Assembly: GCA_027475525.1 (NCBI GenBank)
Contig: JAMWFC010000082.1
Span: 1,116,001 to 1,180,000 of the forward strand
Origin: Macrolepiota albuminosa
Lineage: Eukaryota; Basidiomycota; Agaricomycetes; Agaricales; Agaricaceae
Reading direction: 5' to 3'
Length of the DNA: 64,000 nt
Shown: positions 1 to 8,866 of the stretch, in pieces
How positions within the stretch are numbered: position 1 is the stretch's first letter
Layout of the letters: every line of letters begins with the position of its first letter
Position numbers and translations under genes: made by a program
The notes under the pieces: generated by a model
The model's database searches: none
Told to the model about the DNA's origin: nothing
What the model saw: the letters and a program-made list of their open reading frames with translations, nothing else

Positions 1-67
1 CTTACATAATACTCTACTAAATGATTATAGCGTCGTTGATGCTAGTAACACGTGTGACTCCGTTACA
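1..67 (-). repeat. Right end of an E-family LTR, cut by the window edge
   Basis: These 67 bases match the right ends of the two LTRs of element E (35130-35302 and 46512-46684), including the terminal GTTACA. The bases after 67 are not the C-run that follows the left LTR of E (35303). This is therefore either the 5' LTR of a minus-strand element lying off the window, or a solo LTR. Confidence 0.85.
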
Positions 68-1235
68 GTTAGCTCCTATGGGAATGCAAAGAGGTACCAA
101 AGGGGCATTCATATCAGAAGCAGAATTATCAATACCTATTCCTCCGCCTGGCAAACATTTGGGTCTATTGGTCTTAGTAGTGAGTTGAGATTCACCAAGT
201 CATTCTTCTTCAGATAGGTGTTTGGGATAGCTGCTGGCGACATAGCAACGTAGATGATTTGCGACTTCTTGACAGAAAAGTGAGCTCGGACATGTCCTTG
301 GTTCCTCAAGATACGGAGAGATGGCTTCTGCAGATTTAAATATGTAACCTGATAGGATGGTCATATTGATATGAATGGACCCATGGTGAGGGGGAAAAGG
401 GTACATTACCAGTAAATGCCATCTCAGAAAAACACAGAAGATCAATTGATTGTGGTTTGAGCCTAAATTGTAGCCAGCTCAATTGATCTCCTTGAAGAGA
501 GGGCAAAAAACTATGTGCTTAGAACAAAGTTCACAGGCCCTTGCAATGTTAGCATCAACCTCGCCAATTTGGAAAAATCAAACTTTGGATAAGCAACCGG
601 TCTATCAGCAAAGCTCTATCAGAGGAGGTACAGCCAACCTTGGGGCGTAGCTGAACAACAGCAATCCAAAGAGGAATGGGCCTGGGTATCTGAGTTGTAG
701 CAACTGAAGGCATCAAGACAGTCATCTTTTTCCAGAGTTTTTGGAATGAAAAGGCTCTGATTGTGGTAATTGTCATTTTGGCTATTTGTGTGATAAAGTG
801 AAGAATGGCAAGGAGGAGGCTAGGCTGGTCATGATTTGTGATGCTGCAACACGTTGTCCTAAAATGGACGAGCTTGAGGGGCACATGGAGATGATATGCG
901 AGGTGTGGTTTATAGTTTTCTGGGTCTCAACTTTGACTTGATTTCTTAGTCTGGAGATTAAGAATGCCTTCAACCTTGCTATGTGATGTACATAGTTGGA
1001 GCAAAAATATGGTAAGAGAGCACAAATCATGTGACCAAGGCATAACTTGTTTTGCTTTCATCAATCATTCCATGTCTCTGCAGTTACTCAGAGCTTTAGA
1101 GGCACGTGGAGACTAATACATGGGGTGCAATTTATGGTTTCCTGGATCTCAACTTGATCTTTTTGGTCAGAATTTTTTCAGAAGGACATTGGAGATAAAT
1201 CATGCACATAACCTCAAATAACATCTAACCAAAGA
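68..1235. other. No gene recognised
   Basis: Only short open frames (about 110 codons or fewer) without family motifs are present. The base composition is AT-leaning and CpG is scarce, which suits old decayed repeat sequence. I see nothing I can name. Confidence 0.5.
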
Positions 1236-1336
1236 ATTGGGTATGGTGTAACGGCTAACATTGCCACCTTTCATAGCTTAATTTGAGATGGTGAATGCGG
1301 CAGCTTGGGGTTTGATTCCCTGTATCTGAATCTGTC
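1236..1336 (+). pseudogene. tRNA-Glu-like sequence (tRNA relic or SINE head)
   Basis: An A-box-like TGGTGTAACGG at 1244-1254 is followed by GCTAACAT, the D-arm pattern of eukaryotic tRNA-Glu. A loop-like CCTTTCA would hold a TTC anticodon. A B-box-like GGTTTGATTCC lies at 1309-1319, and a T-run follows at about 1352. The acceptor ends do not pair well, and an extra 20 or so bases sit after the anticodon loop. I read it as a decayed tRNA or a tRNA-derived SINE head rather than a working tRNA. Confidence 0.45.
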
Positions 1337-2744
1337 TCAAAGATTCCATCCTTTTTTGTTCTTTTTGCAGGCTGGAATGGTTTTTACTTTTGTGCTTTGG
1401 TCGAGGATGGGAGTTTAAGGCGTATTGGTAGAAGTGTTTTTGTGGCTTGTTTATGGATGTTGAGTCTTGGAAGTATACAATACCTCCAGGCACTTCTTCT
1501 GTGATGAGGTGTGGACACTTCACCAGCTTGCTGTGGCGGTTTGAGTTCTGCTATAGAAATGACTGGCAGTACCAGAGCCTGCTGTACTCTGTGTAACGGG
1601 TCACAATAAAGTAACAATGTTTGTTCTAATGGGACAGAGTCCAACTAGTTCAATTTCAACAAACGTGTTCCATTTTAAGCAAAACGTTACACCTGCTGTC
1701 GCCCAGAAATATCTACATTGTAATTACAAATATCCACATTTTTGCAGAACACTGGCTTTGATCAGTGGCAAAATTAGAGACATGGGCTGCCATATGCTGA
1801 AGGAATGGTTAATCCAGCTAATGCTAGAACAAACTGACCTTGGAAAACTTTGGAAAAAAAAAGAGTTTTTAAGGTACTGACTCATCCTCCAGAAAAACCC
1901 ATGTTACGTTACTTTCATCACATGTATTCTGCTATTGTCAGTCCTGCACATGCACTAGATGCACCCTCGTAACTCTACTTTTCCTTCTTTTTCTTGTACT
2001 TGTATCTCCCACCTCCTGATTCTAGCACTCTACGGTACCCTTAGTTGACTGGGCTGTTCATTTTCGAGCGATAAATATTGAGAAAACTTATACTAAGCCA
2101 TTCATTCCAACTTGAGGGTTTGTTCCAGGATCCAGTGATGACGCCCAAAGTTTGGTCAGTAACAAATATAGTTATAGTGTTACCGTACCAATTGCTTGCG
2201 TTGGGTGCGCTACAGTGATGAGGGAGTTCCGGGCAGGTCCCAGAGAACACGCCTACAAAAATGCGGTAAAGTCGGTAAGGGGAGTCGGCAAGTGTAAAGC
2301 ACTAAGGTAAAGCGCCTATGAAGGGAGCGGTAAGCAAACACGGCAATGTTAACGGCAAGAACACGGTAAGCTTAGCGTAGTCTAAGCGTCGTTAATGCCT
2401 GCCGTAGGTGCAAGGCATGAATAGGTCGAAGGTTGGCGAGAGTCTGCAACTGCCAATGAGTTTGACGTTGCCGACTGTAAATGAAATCTCGAGCGTAAGG
2501 GAGACTGAAGCAAAGGGGAGCAGGAAACTCTGTACTCGTCTGATGATTATTGTACAAGTTGGTAAGTATTTTTATACTACAAAGAGTTCGCCGTCGCCAG
2601 TGGCCAAAGAGCGGTAAACTAGAAAATTTTATCAGGGGTAGCTCCAACGGTTTCAGATCCCTGCCGTCCATTCAAGACCCTTAGCGGCGCCAGGCAGCAG
2701 ATCACGATGCTAAATCATCAATCCATCCTTCTTCTTGTTAGAAT
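1337..2744. other. No gene recognised
   Basis: Short frames only. From about 2250 to 2420 the sequence is rich in GGTAAG/CGGCAA-like short motifs, which may be LTR interior, but I cannot define ends. Confidence 0.45.
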
Positions 2745-2892
2745 CTATACAGTGTGAGCCTCAGTCTCATTGTAACTGACTGTATTCAATAGTCGTACCT
2801 ATACAGTGTAAGCTACGGTACGATATTAGTATTGTGTATCTTTAGGTATGTAAGCGACTCACCCTCAGTCTCGTTGTAACTGACTGAGGGTG
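2745..2892. repeat. Diverged direct repeats with an 11-bp hairpin
   Basis: A 24-bp unit beginning CCTCAGTCTC occurs at 2759-2782 and again at 2863-2886 with one difference (CA versus CG). CTATACAGTGT also recurs near 2745 and 2799. The second copy sits in a hairpin: CACCCTCAGTC (2860-2870) pairs with GACTGAGGGTG (2882-2892). This may be part of an LTR, but the ends are unclear. Confidence 0.6.
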
Positions 2893-3387
2893 TCGTTCTG
2901 TATGTACGATATATATATAGGTATTCTGTAACAATGGTTGATTGTAAGTTAATTCAGACAATGAGAAGAAAGGAAGAAGAAAGGACAAAGGATGTACTGG
3001 CCGTCGGTGGCCACCCTGATGTCAGGGTTTCCGGTGAATTCCAACACTTCTGTCTATCAACATACCTAAGTGGTGTCAGGTGCCAGATCAGGGGCGCTAA
3101 GCGATGTCAGCCGCCAAGGTCAAACGCCAAGCTGTCTGTCAGTTTTTGACAGATCATCAATCTTCTCGCTAAGCGCTGTTGTCAGTGACTGATGCCATCT
3201 GTCAGTTGTCATTCCTGCTGCCATCAGTGCTATCATTGATGGGATCTGCTTCTTGCCGTGTCCGGCCATCGTGAATGGCTTAAAATAGGTAGAATGCATG
3301 CGCCAAGTTCAGAACAAGTGCGGCAAGGTTTCCGGAGCCGGTGCCGAGCCTGCTGTTGATGCGCCTAACCTGTATAGGGTCCTATCA
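2893..3387 (-). repeat. 3' LTR end of an F-like element (left border not resolved)
   Basis: The segment ends CCTATCA at 3387, as does the 48740-49801 LTR at 49801. Both are followed by the same stretch: a C-rich run and then AACTGAAAAATTGACTG. On the minus strand this reads as a polypurine tract followed by an LTR start (TGATAGG). The left end of the LTR could not be placed, so the start given is arbitrary. Confidence 0.5.
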
Positions 3388-3400
3388 TCTCCCCCCAACT
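3388..3400 (-). promoter_or_regulatory. Polypurine-tract-like run, minus strand
   Basis: On the minus strand AGTTGGGGGGAGA sits directly before TGATAGG. The position matches the polypurine tract used to prime plus-strand DNA synthesis at a 3' LTR, and it resembles the GGGGGG tracts of elements B and E. It implies that the element to the right is oriented on the minus strand. Confidence 0.5.
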
Positions 3401-3557
3401 GAAAAATTGACTGTCCTCAGTCACCAAATAAGGCTACCGTTACCGTTTTTGTGACATGTGGCCCGTGCATTCTTCAAACTTCGTTTATAGTCCTGGCGCG
3501 TGAGTTTGGACTTCGTTTCTTCTCCCCAATTTTTCCTGGCGCTCCAAAATAAAAAAA

Positions 3558-5088
3558 ATGTCCTTCCGTATTCCAACTCCGCCCCCCGTGCCTTCCCAAG
3601 CAGCTCAGGAAGCCGCGTACATGTATATCGCCAAGGCCAACCGTTTCATTCAGCACATCAAGGGCGTTGGCGGCAAGGCATCTCAAAACTTGGTGATTGG
3701 CGTGATGAAGCTGCTAGAGCAATGGTATGAAGTGAGAGTCCTTGGCGTTGGGTGGGACCCCAAGATCGAGGTGCGGGAGTGGTGCCGTGCACGGTACGTT
3801 GACAATCGCGGCGCTGAGTGGCTAGCGCCCTTCTCCTGCTTTGTAAGTTCCCTTGGTGCTTGCCGTGCCGCTTGACTGACCATTCCCTAGGCACCTCCTG
3901 CCATCCCCACCATTGAAGATGAGCTGGAGGACATTCTCTCTGGCGCGTTGCCGATGACAGTAAGCGCATCGGCAACCGAGTAAGTAGCTTCTGACCTTTT
4001 CTTTTAGCTATGGACTGAACTATCCCCCCGCAGCAAGCAAGAGGTGCTGGAGCCCCTTGCCTGATTGCAGATCGAGCAAGAGCAGGAGGAGGCTGCCGCT
4101 GCTGCTGCCGCGCACACTTTGGCGGTAGTGAAGGCAGAGCTCACCAAGGAGCAGAAGAAGGAGTCTGTTGCTGAGGGTTCTAGCAAGGGGTCTCGCGCTG
4201 GCAGTGGTCAGAGCCCCACACTGCTGGCAGGCACACAGGGTTTGCCTTCAAAGCCTGGCAAGGCTTTGAAGAAAAAGGTGAGTCTGCTGTTATTGGTGTC
4301 TCTTCTTACCGACTTTGACTTTTGCTAGTCTCGCAAGGGAAAGGGTCCTCACTACGAGGTATGCCGTCATGACTCTTTGCCGACTTTCTACTGACTCTCT
4401 TCCAGCTCCCTAGTCAAACCACTTTCGACGACAAGGAGTTGAAGGGTTTGCTCTTGCCGCGGCAGGAAGACGTTGTCATGGATGAGGGCATTGAGGGAGG
4501 AGTGGAGCTGCCGGAGATGAAGAACAAGCGGACAGTTTCCCTGGCGACACACCAGGAGTTCAAAGATTTGCGTGGAGCAGTAAGTTGTCTTAGCCTTTTC
4601 ATGTGATTCTTCTTCTCAAGCAAGGGTAGTGCAACAAATGCTGGGCCGATAACGACCCCGAAAGTTGCTGGTTCCCCACTGGCGCTCAACCCTGTTACCG
4701 CTGCGGCACTCTCAAGCGTGCTTGTACGATCGACGGCACCAAGAGTCGTGAGCGTGGCGGAGCGCCTGACCTTTTTGTGGAGAAGACCTTTTCCCGGGTG
4801 GTTTTGGTCAAACGGGCTAGGGAGTTTGTTGAGGGGGAGCGTAGGGAGGTTGCTGCTGGGAGAGCGGCGAAAATCAGCAAGTCCTCCTTGGCACTACCGA
4901 CGCGCCAAGGAGATGAATCGGAATCAGTTGGACAGCGCGGTGCTGGCGAGCACCAGGAAAAACGCAAGGCCTCCTCACCAAGCAAGGGCAAGGGTAAGGC
5001 CAAGCAAGTACGCATCAAGTCGCCCCCTTCCTCTCCAACTGCTGAGGACACGGAGATGAGGGAGCTCGGAGAAGCCCTTGCCACCAGT
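3558..5088 (+). CDS. Spliced Cys-cluster protein beside an F-like LTR (copy 1, 3' end in gap)
   Basis: I do not recognise this family. The likely start is ATG at 3558 (MSFRIPTPPPVPSQ). Apparent introns of about 50 bp lie at 3843-3890, from 3980 to 4033 or 4070, and at 4278-4328, 4359-4405 and 4580-4629. Order along the protein: a helical N-terminal part with WCRARYVDNRGAEW near its end; an Ala/Glu-rich coil (QEQEEAAAAAAAHT) and a Lys-rich stretch; then a Cys cluster from 4630 (CNKCW, CWFPTG, CYRCGTLKRAC) with spacing C-x2-C-x8-C-x8-C-x2-C-x6-C. A basic tail runs into the N gap. The cluster could bind zinc or nucleic acid. A decayed homologue with matching intron positions lies at 49951 onward. 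In both places the gene starts 150-170 bp from an F-type LTR, so I infer it belongs to the element and not to the host. Confidence 0.6.
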
Positions 5089-5188
5089 NNNNNNNNNNNN
5101 NNNNNNNNNNNNNNNNNNNNNNNNNNNNNNNNNNNNNNNNNNNNNNNNNNNNNNNNNNNNNNNNNNNNNNNNNNNNNNNNNNNNNNNN
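5089..5188. other. Assembly gap (100 N)
   Basis: Exactly 100 Ns, a conventional gap of unknown size. It removes the 3' end of the Cys-cluster gene. Confidence 0.99.
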
Positions 5189-5979
5189 AGTATATTTCAA
5201 TTCAATGCTGGTAAGGATGATTGGACTGCTTTGATAGCATTTTTGTCTGATTTGTACTAGGTAACATATGTGTTCTGTATTTCACTATTACAAATTTTCC
5301 ATTATGACAACCATGTGTCATACAGGCTTAACTCTTGTCTCAGAGTTCAAAGGATGTTTTCACAGAGTCTGATTGGAGAAACAAACTTCCTTGAAGAATA
5401 TGAGGGATCTTTTGTCTCAGAGTTCAAAGGATGTTTTCACAGAGTCTGATTGGAGAAACAAACTTCCTTGAAGAATATGAGGGATCTTCTTGGAGGCACC
5501 ACAAGTAATTGTTTCTCTCTGCATGATCATTCAAATTAATTCTTTGTCATTGACTTTAGGTTATCATGAAAAATAGTACTTCTCAAATGCAATAACTTTC
5601 AGCAAAGGGCAAGGAGCTTTGATACCAAGATATTCAGTTCTCAATGGGTCCTTGTCAAGTTCAGAACTAAATTTCTCTTATAAGACCAGTGGTCAATTTC
5701 CTAGAGACTGATTCCACCTTGGGACAGAGAAAGAAAATAGATGCACTTTTGCCGAGACTGTGGTGAAGTTAACTGTCGTGGTCGCAACATGTCGAAACGT
5801 TCGAAGAATTGTCAGGTAGAGTGGTTAGATGGAGAGTGACTTTTCGAGTACAGTTTGGCAATGTCGTATTAGACAGCAAACCTCTTTCCTTTTCCGATTT
5901 TTTATTTTTTATTTTCTTTATTCATTTAATTTAGTCCACAGCAGTCGGTATCGAGCCAAAATTCTATGTATTGAATCGC
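5189..5979. other. No gene recognised (contains a 77-bp duplication)
   Basis: Non-coding as far as I can see. It contains the 5335-5488 duplication, and a T-rich stretch near 5885-5935 lies just beyond the 3' end of the F-box gene. Confidence 0.5.
5335..5488. repeat. 77-bp perfect tandem duplication 1
   Basis: Copies are 5335-5411 and 5412-5488. The match stops exactly at 77 bp on both sides. It lies in non-coding sequence. Confidence 0.97.
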
Positions 5980-7416
5980 TTATATCTGATGCCGTCTGCT
6001 CATACCATGGAAAGCTGGCTTTGGCCTTGTCACTTCTTCCAACCTGACGTCCAAGGCTTCACATTGCTCTTTCCAAGGCAATTCCCTGTACTTCGCAGGG
6101 GCCGTGATCTTGATAGTCTGCAGGCGAGGCAGCTTTTTTTCGCGAACAGCAGTGAGAATGTCTGGTATCTGTGGTTGTTGTAGTATCGAATAATCCCAGC
6201 TCGCCAGCTCGACAGTCTCGAGGGCCAGGTGAGGTGCCATGGATTGATAGTCCGAGGTGGGAATGATACTTTGCTCGATCGCTACCGTCAGTTGCTTCAT
6301 CTGAGGGAAGAATCGGAAAAGATGGACCAATGGAATGTCTTCCCCAGCATAGATGAGATGCGTAACAGAAGTTGGGAAATGACTATAAGCTGCACAGAGG
6401 TCTAATCTGTCACCGAAACGACAAGTCATGCCAAGATGACACAGGAGTGGGAAACTGAATTGATTAAGCCTCTTCAAATCGAGCCTCTCGAGGCGTAACG
6501 TATGTAAAGATGGGAGAGTATATGGGGGGAGAGAATCAAACGGTGGCCATTGAGAATTCTCCTTTGCTGTCTTGAATTCTTCCACAGTCGACGCGTCAAA
6601 CCAACCAGACATCTCTGAATAGTCCCAATCGTCCACGAAACAATACAATTTATGTCGACTCGTCAACTGACGCTCTTTTGGTTCTTCGTCGTCATACGTA
6701 TCCGAACTTGGATCAAACTTTGTAACACCACTGATACAGCATGACTCGAGGCTTGTGAGATAACGCAACATCATCTCCACACGGTCTGTCCGGATCGCAA
6801 AGCCATACAATTCAAGGCGCCGAAGGCTTTTCGACCAATATGTCGCAATAGTCATCCATAAAGCCTTGTGAGTGAGGTGGGGTAAATTCACCCCAGGACC
6901 CGAGCAAACCATTCGGGCCATTAGTATCTCCAGATTGGGACATGCTGGGATCAAACCCCATAAGATATGGCCGCCCTCGTACCAAGCCTCGTCAGCGTAG
7001 ATGATATGGCCGATGCCCAGATAGAAGTCGAGACGGCGACATCTATAACCTCGGGGGATTCGAAACCCTACAGGTGTTGTTTTTAGGCTTTGTAGGATTA
7101 TTGGGATATATTCGAAGCGAAATATCATCACGATTTCATAGAGATAAACCTCCATCAAATTGTGAAAAGTCTTTGAAACCAGGGAGAGAGAGGTCTTTGT
7201 TTTCATGGAATCGCATACGAGTTGAATGACTGCATTACGGTCTTCAAAAAAGCTAGAGGGAGAAGTGTCGAACGCCTCTGGGACGAGTGTTGCTTGTCGA
7301 AGAATGGAGAATAATATCTCGGTCGGAAAGGCCATTTGTGACCCTGCATTCTCAACAATCAACGTTATAACCTTTCCGGGATCTGCCGGATTAATCCCGA
7401 AGAACAAGAACGACAT
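5980..7416 (-). CDS. F-box-like protein
   Basis: Single uninterrupted frame of 478 codons, the only intact host-like gene here. F-box proteins recruit substrates to SCF ubiquitin ligases through a short N-terminal box. Here an F-box-like pattern runs from about residue 28 (MAFPTEILFSILRQATL) to about residue 95, where LVSKTFHNLMEVYLYE resembles the usual LVCKxW..... tail. The remainder has leucine-spaced segments such as LPSLHTLRLERLDL that suggest degenerate leucine-rich repeats, common in agaric F-box families. An in-frame ATG at 7335 would start right at the box and may be the true start. No intron is apparent. Its neighbours are retroelement debris, so the gene is isolated. The F-box call is by motif pattern only; the substrate is unknown. 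Confidence 0.7.
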   Translation of the reverse strand: MSFLFFGINPADPGKVITLIVENAGSQMAFPTEILFSILRQATLVPEAFDTSPSSFFEDRNAVIQLVCDSMKTKTSLSLVSKTFHNLMEVYLYEIVMIFRFEYIPIILQSLKTTPVGFRIPRGYRCRRLDFYLGIGHIIYADEAWYEGGHILWGLIPACPNLEILMARMVCSGPGVNLPHLTHKALWMTIATYWSKSLRRLELYGFAIRTDRVEMMLRYLTSLESCCISGVTKFDPSSDTYDDEEPKERQLTSRHKLYCFVDDWDYSEMSGWFDASTVEEFKTAKENSQWPPFDSLPPYTLPSLHTLRLERLDLKRLNQFSFPLLCHLGMTCRFGDRLDLCAAYSHFPTSVTHLIYAGEDIPLVHLFRFFPQMKQLTVAIEQSIIPTSDYQSMAPHLALETVELASWDYSILQQPQIPDILTAVREKKLPRLQTIKITAPAKYRELPWKEQCEALDVRLEEVTRPKPAFHGMSRRHQI

Positions 7417-8459
7417 TACACCAACGGTCGCTAGCGTTCCTTGTCGACGTCTTCAACCATTATGCCGGGCCTCATGCCGCCCAGTGAAAGCTGGACTTGG
7501 TCGAAGGTACGACTTGATATCTTCCCGACTTGGCTTTAATTCGCTTAGCTGGTTCCCAACCATTGTGCTTTCACTTGAATTCAAAGCCTCCATACCGGCT
7601 CCTTCTTCTGTGCATGCTACGCAGACGGTATACTGAACGGTTTTAAGACGTGTGCAGGTCTAGGTTTTGTGACTGCCTCATGGAATGAGCAACTGGACTC
7701 AAGAGGACCCGGGAAGTTTCCGAGGGACCTTGTCCGGGAAAATCCCAAAAATCCGGTCTCAAATTCGCTATCTTTGACTTTGTCGCTCATGTCTGAAGTA
7801 TACATAATAACGATACTTTACAATATGATACCATTGCGATATTTGTGAGTTTGGGTGAGACACATTGCGAGTTGCTCCGAACTCTCACAATGGGAAATTT
7901 CCAAGACGATGATGAACCTGACCGAAATAAGGTGGGTCAGCCACCAGTTCAAGGAGTTAGGATGTTGAGATGTGACGGTGTGATGGGGTACCACTCACCA
8001 TTGTCAGGGGACACTCACCATTGTCAGGGACTACCAGTTGCTTTGTCCGACATACGTTATAAGGACGCTGCCGACCTACGAGTACCCTCAATTTGGTTTA
8101 TACACCACTGAGGGTACGTTACAAATACTTATACACACACGGACTACTTATATTACATTGTGCCTAGACAATCCACTTATTGTTTATTACTCTAGGTACA
8201 TAAATACAGTTTGGTTTATACACCACTGAGGACAATCCACTGACGGTGTATTACTCTAGGTACTGACGATGGTCTGAACCTACTGGTTATATTACAAGTT
8301 CTAACATAGGAGTCTTTCCCTGTGCGACTGTAGGACGTAGTCCTCACTTAAGAAAAGAACTGACACAGCCAGATGATAGAACCCCGCTATATTTCTAGCA
8401 GTAAGCAACGTACATAGCTAGAGAGAGAAAAACACAAAGAGCAAGATGATGAGCGTCTG
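7417..8459. other. Intergenic sequence with short direct repeats
   Basis: No gene recognised. A 22-bp unit ending TTTATACACCACTGAGG occurs at 8092-8113 and 8210-8231. GACAATCCACT and ATTACTCTAGGTAC also recur about 63 bp apart between 8167 and 8263. CTCACCATTGTCAGGG is doubled near 7995-8030. This is the left flank of element B. Confidence 0.5.
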
Positions 8460-8724
8460 TGTAACTGAGTGACCTAGAGCCTGAGCTCTAGGTACCTGAA
8501 CTTATCTTTCGTGCTGAACAACCTAACTGTTGTTCAGCAGATCTAATCTGGACTGCGTAGTAATTAGTATTATGATAATCATACAATACATATTACATAA
8601 TCACTATGTATACTCGTTGCAGCTACCTTACCTAAGGTAGCTTTTTGTTTACACACTTTGTAGGACTAGAATCATATTCCAATCTGGTTCTCTTGTGTGA
8701 CCTTAAGCTCTTGACTTTGTTTCA
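8460..8724 (+). repeat. 5' LTR of element B
   Basis: Starts TGTAACTGAG and ends TTTGTTTCA, 265 bp. It differs from the 3' LTR by about 12 transitions and one 15-bp indel. It contains a perfect 10-bp hairpin at 8621-8642. Confidence 0.93.
8621..8642 (+). other. LTR hairpin followed by T-run (B)
   Basis: AGCTACCTTA pairs perfectly with TAAGGTAGCT around a CC loop, followed by TTTTTG. Equivalent hairpins with different stem bases occur in the LTRs of A and C. Confidence 0.75.
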
Positions 8725-8760
8725 CTTTTTTGAACCTTTCGGGTTCAATTCCAGCCTACA
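8725..8760 (+). promoter_or_regulatory. Primer-binding-site position of B (non-canonical)
   Basis: Directly after the LTR the sequence is CTTTTTTGAACC, followed by a short GAACC/GGTTC inverted repeat. There is no TGG, so it is not complementary to an intact tRNA 3'-CCA end. The same T-run plus GAAYC or AAATC pattern follows the 5' LTRs of A, C and E. Confidence 0.55.
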
Positions 8761-8866
8761 AAAAAGTACTATGAGTCTAGATCTAAAGTCTAGACCACAA
8801 AGAAGTTTTAACATCAAATCTAGTTTGACATGTTGACGAAGATGTCAATGCAACAGTGAACAGAGT

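Noticed and set aside
200..2250. Short minus-strand frames as small genes
   Set aside because: None has a motif, a homologue in the window or supporting context. Left as unassigned sequence.
8621..8642. Hairpin plus T-run as a bacterial-type terminator
   Set aside because: It is inside a fungal retroelement LTR and recurs with covarying stems in other LTRs. A eukaryotic RNA-structure role fits better.
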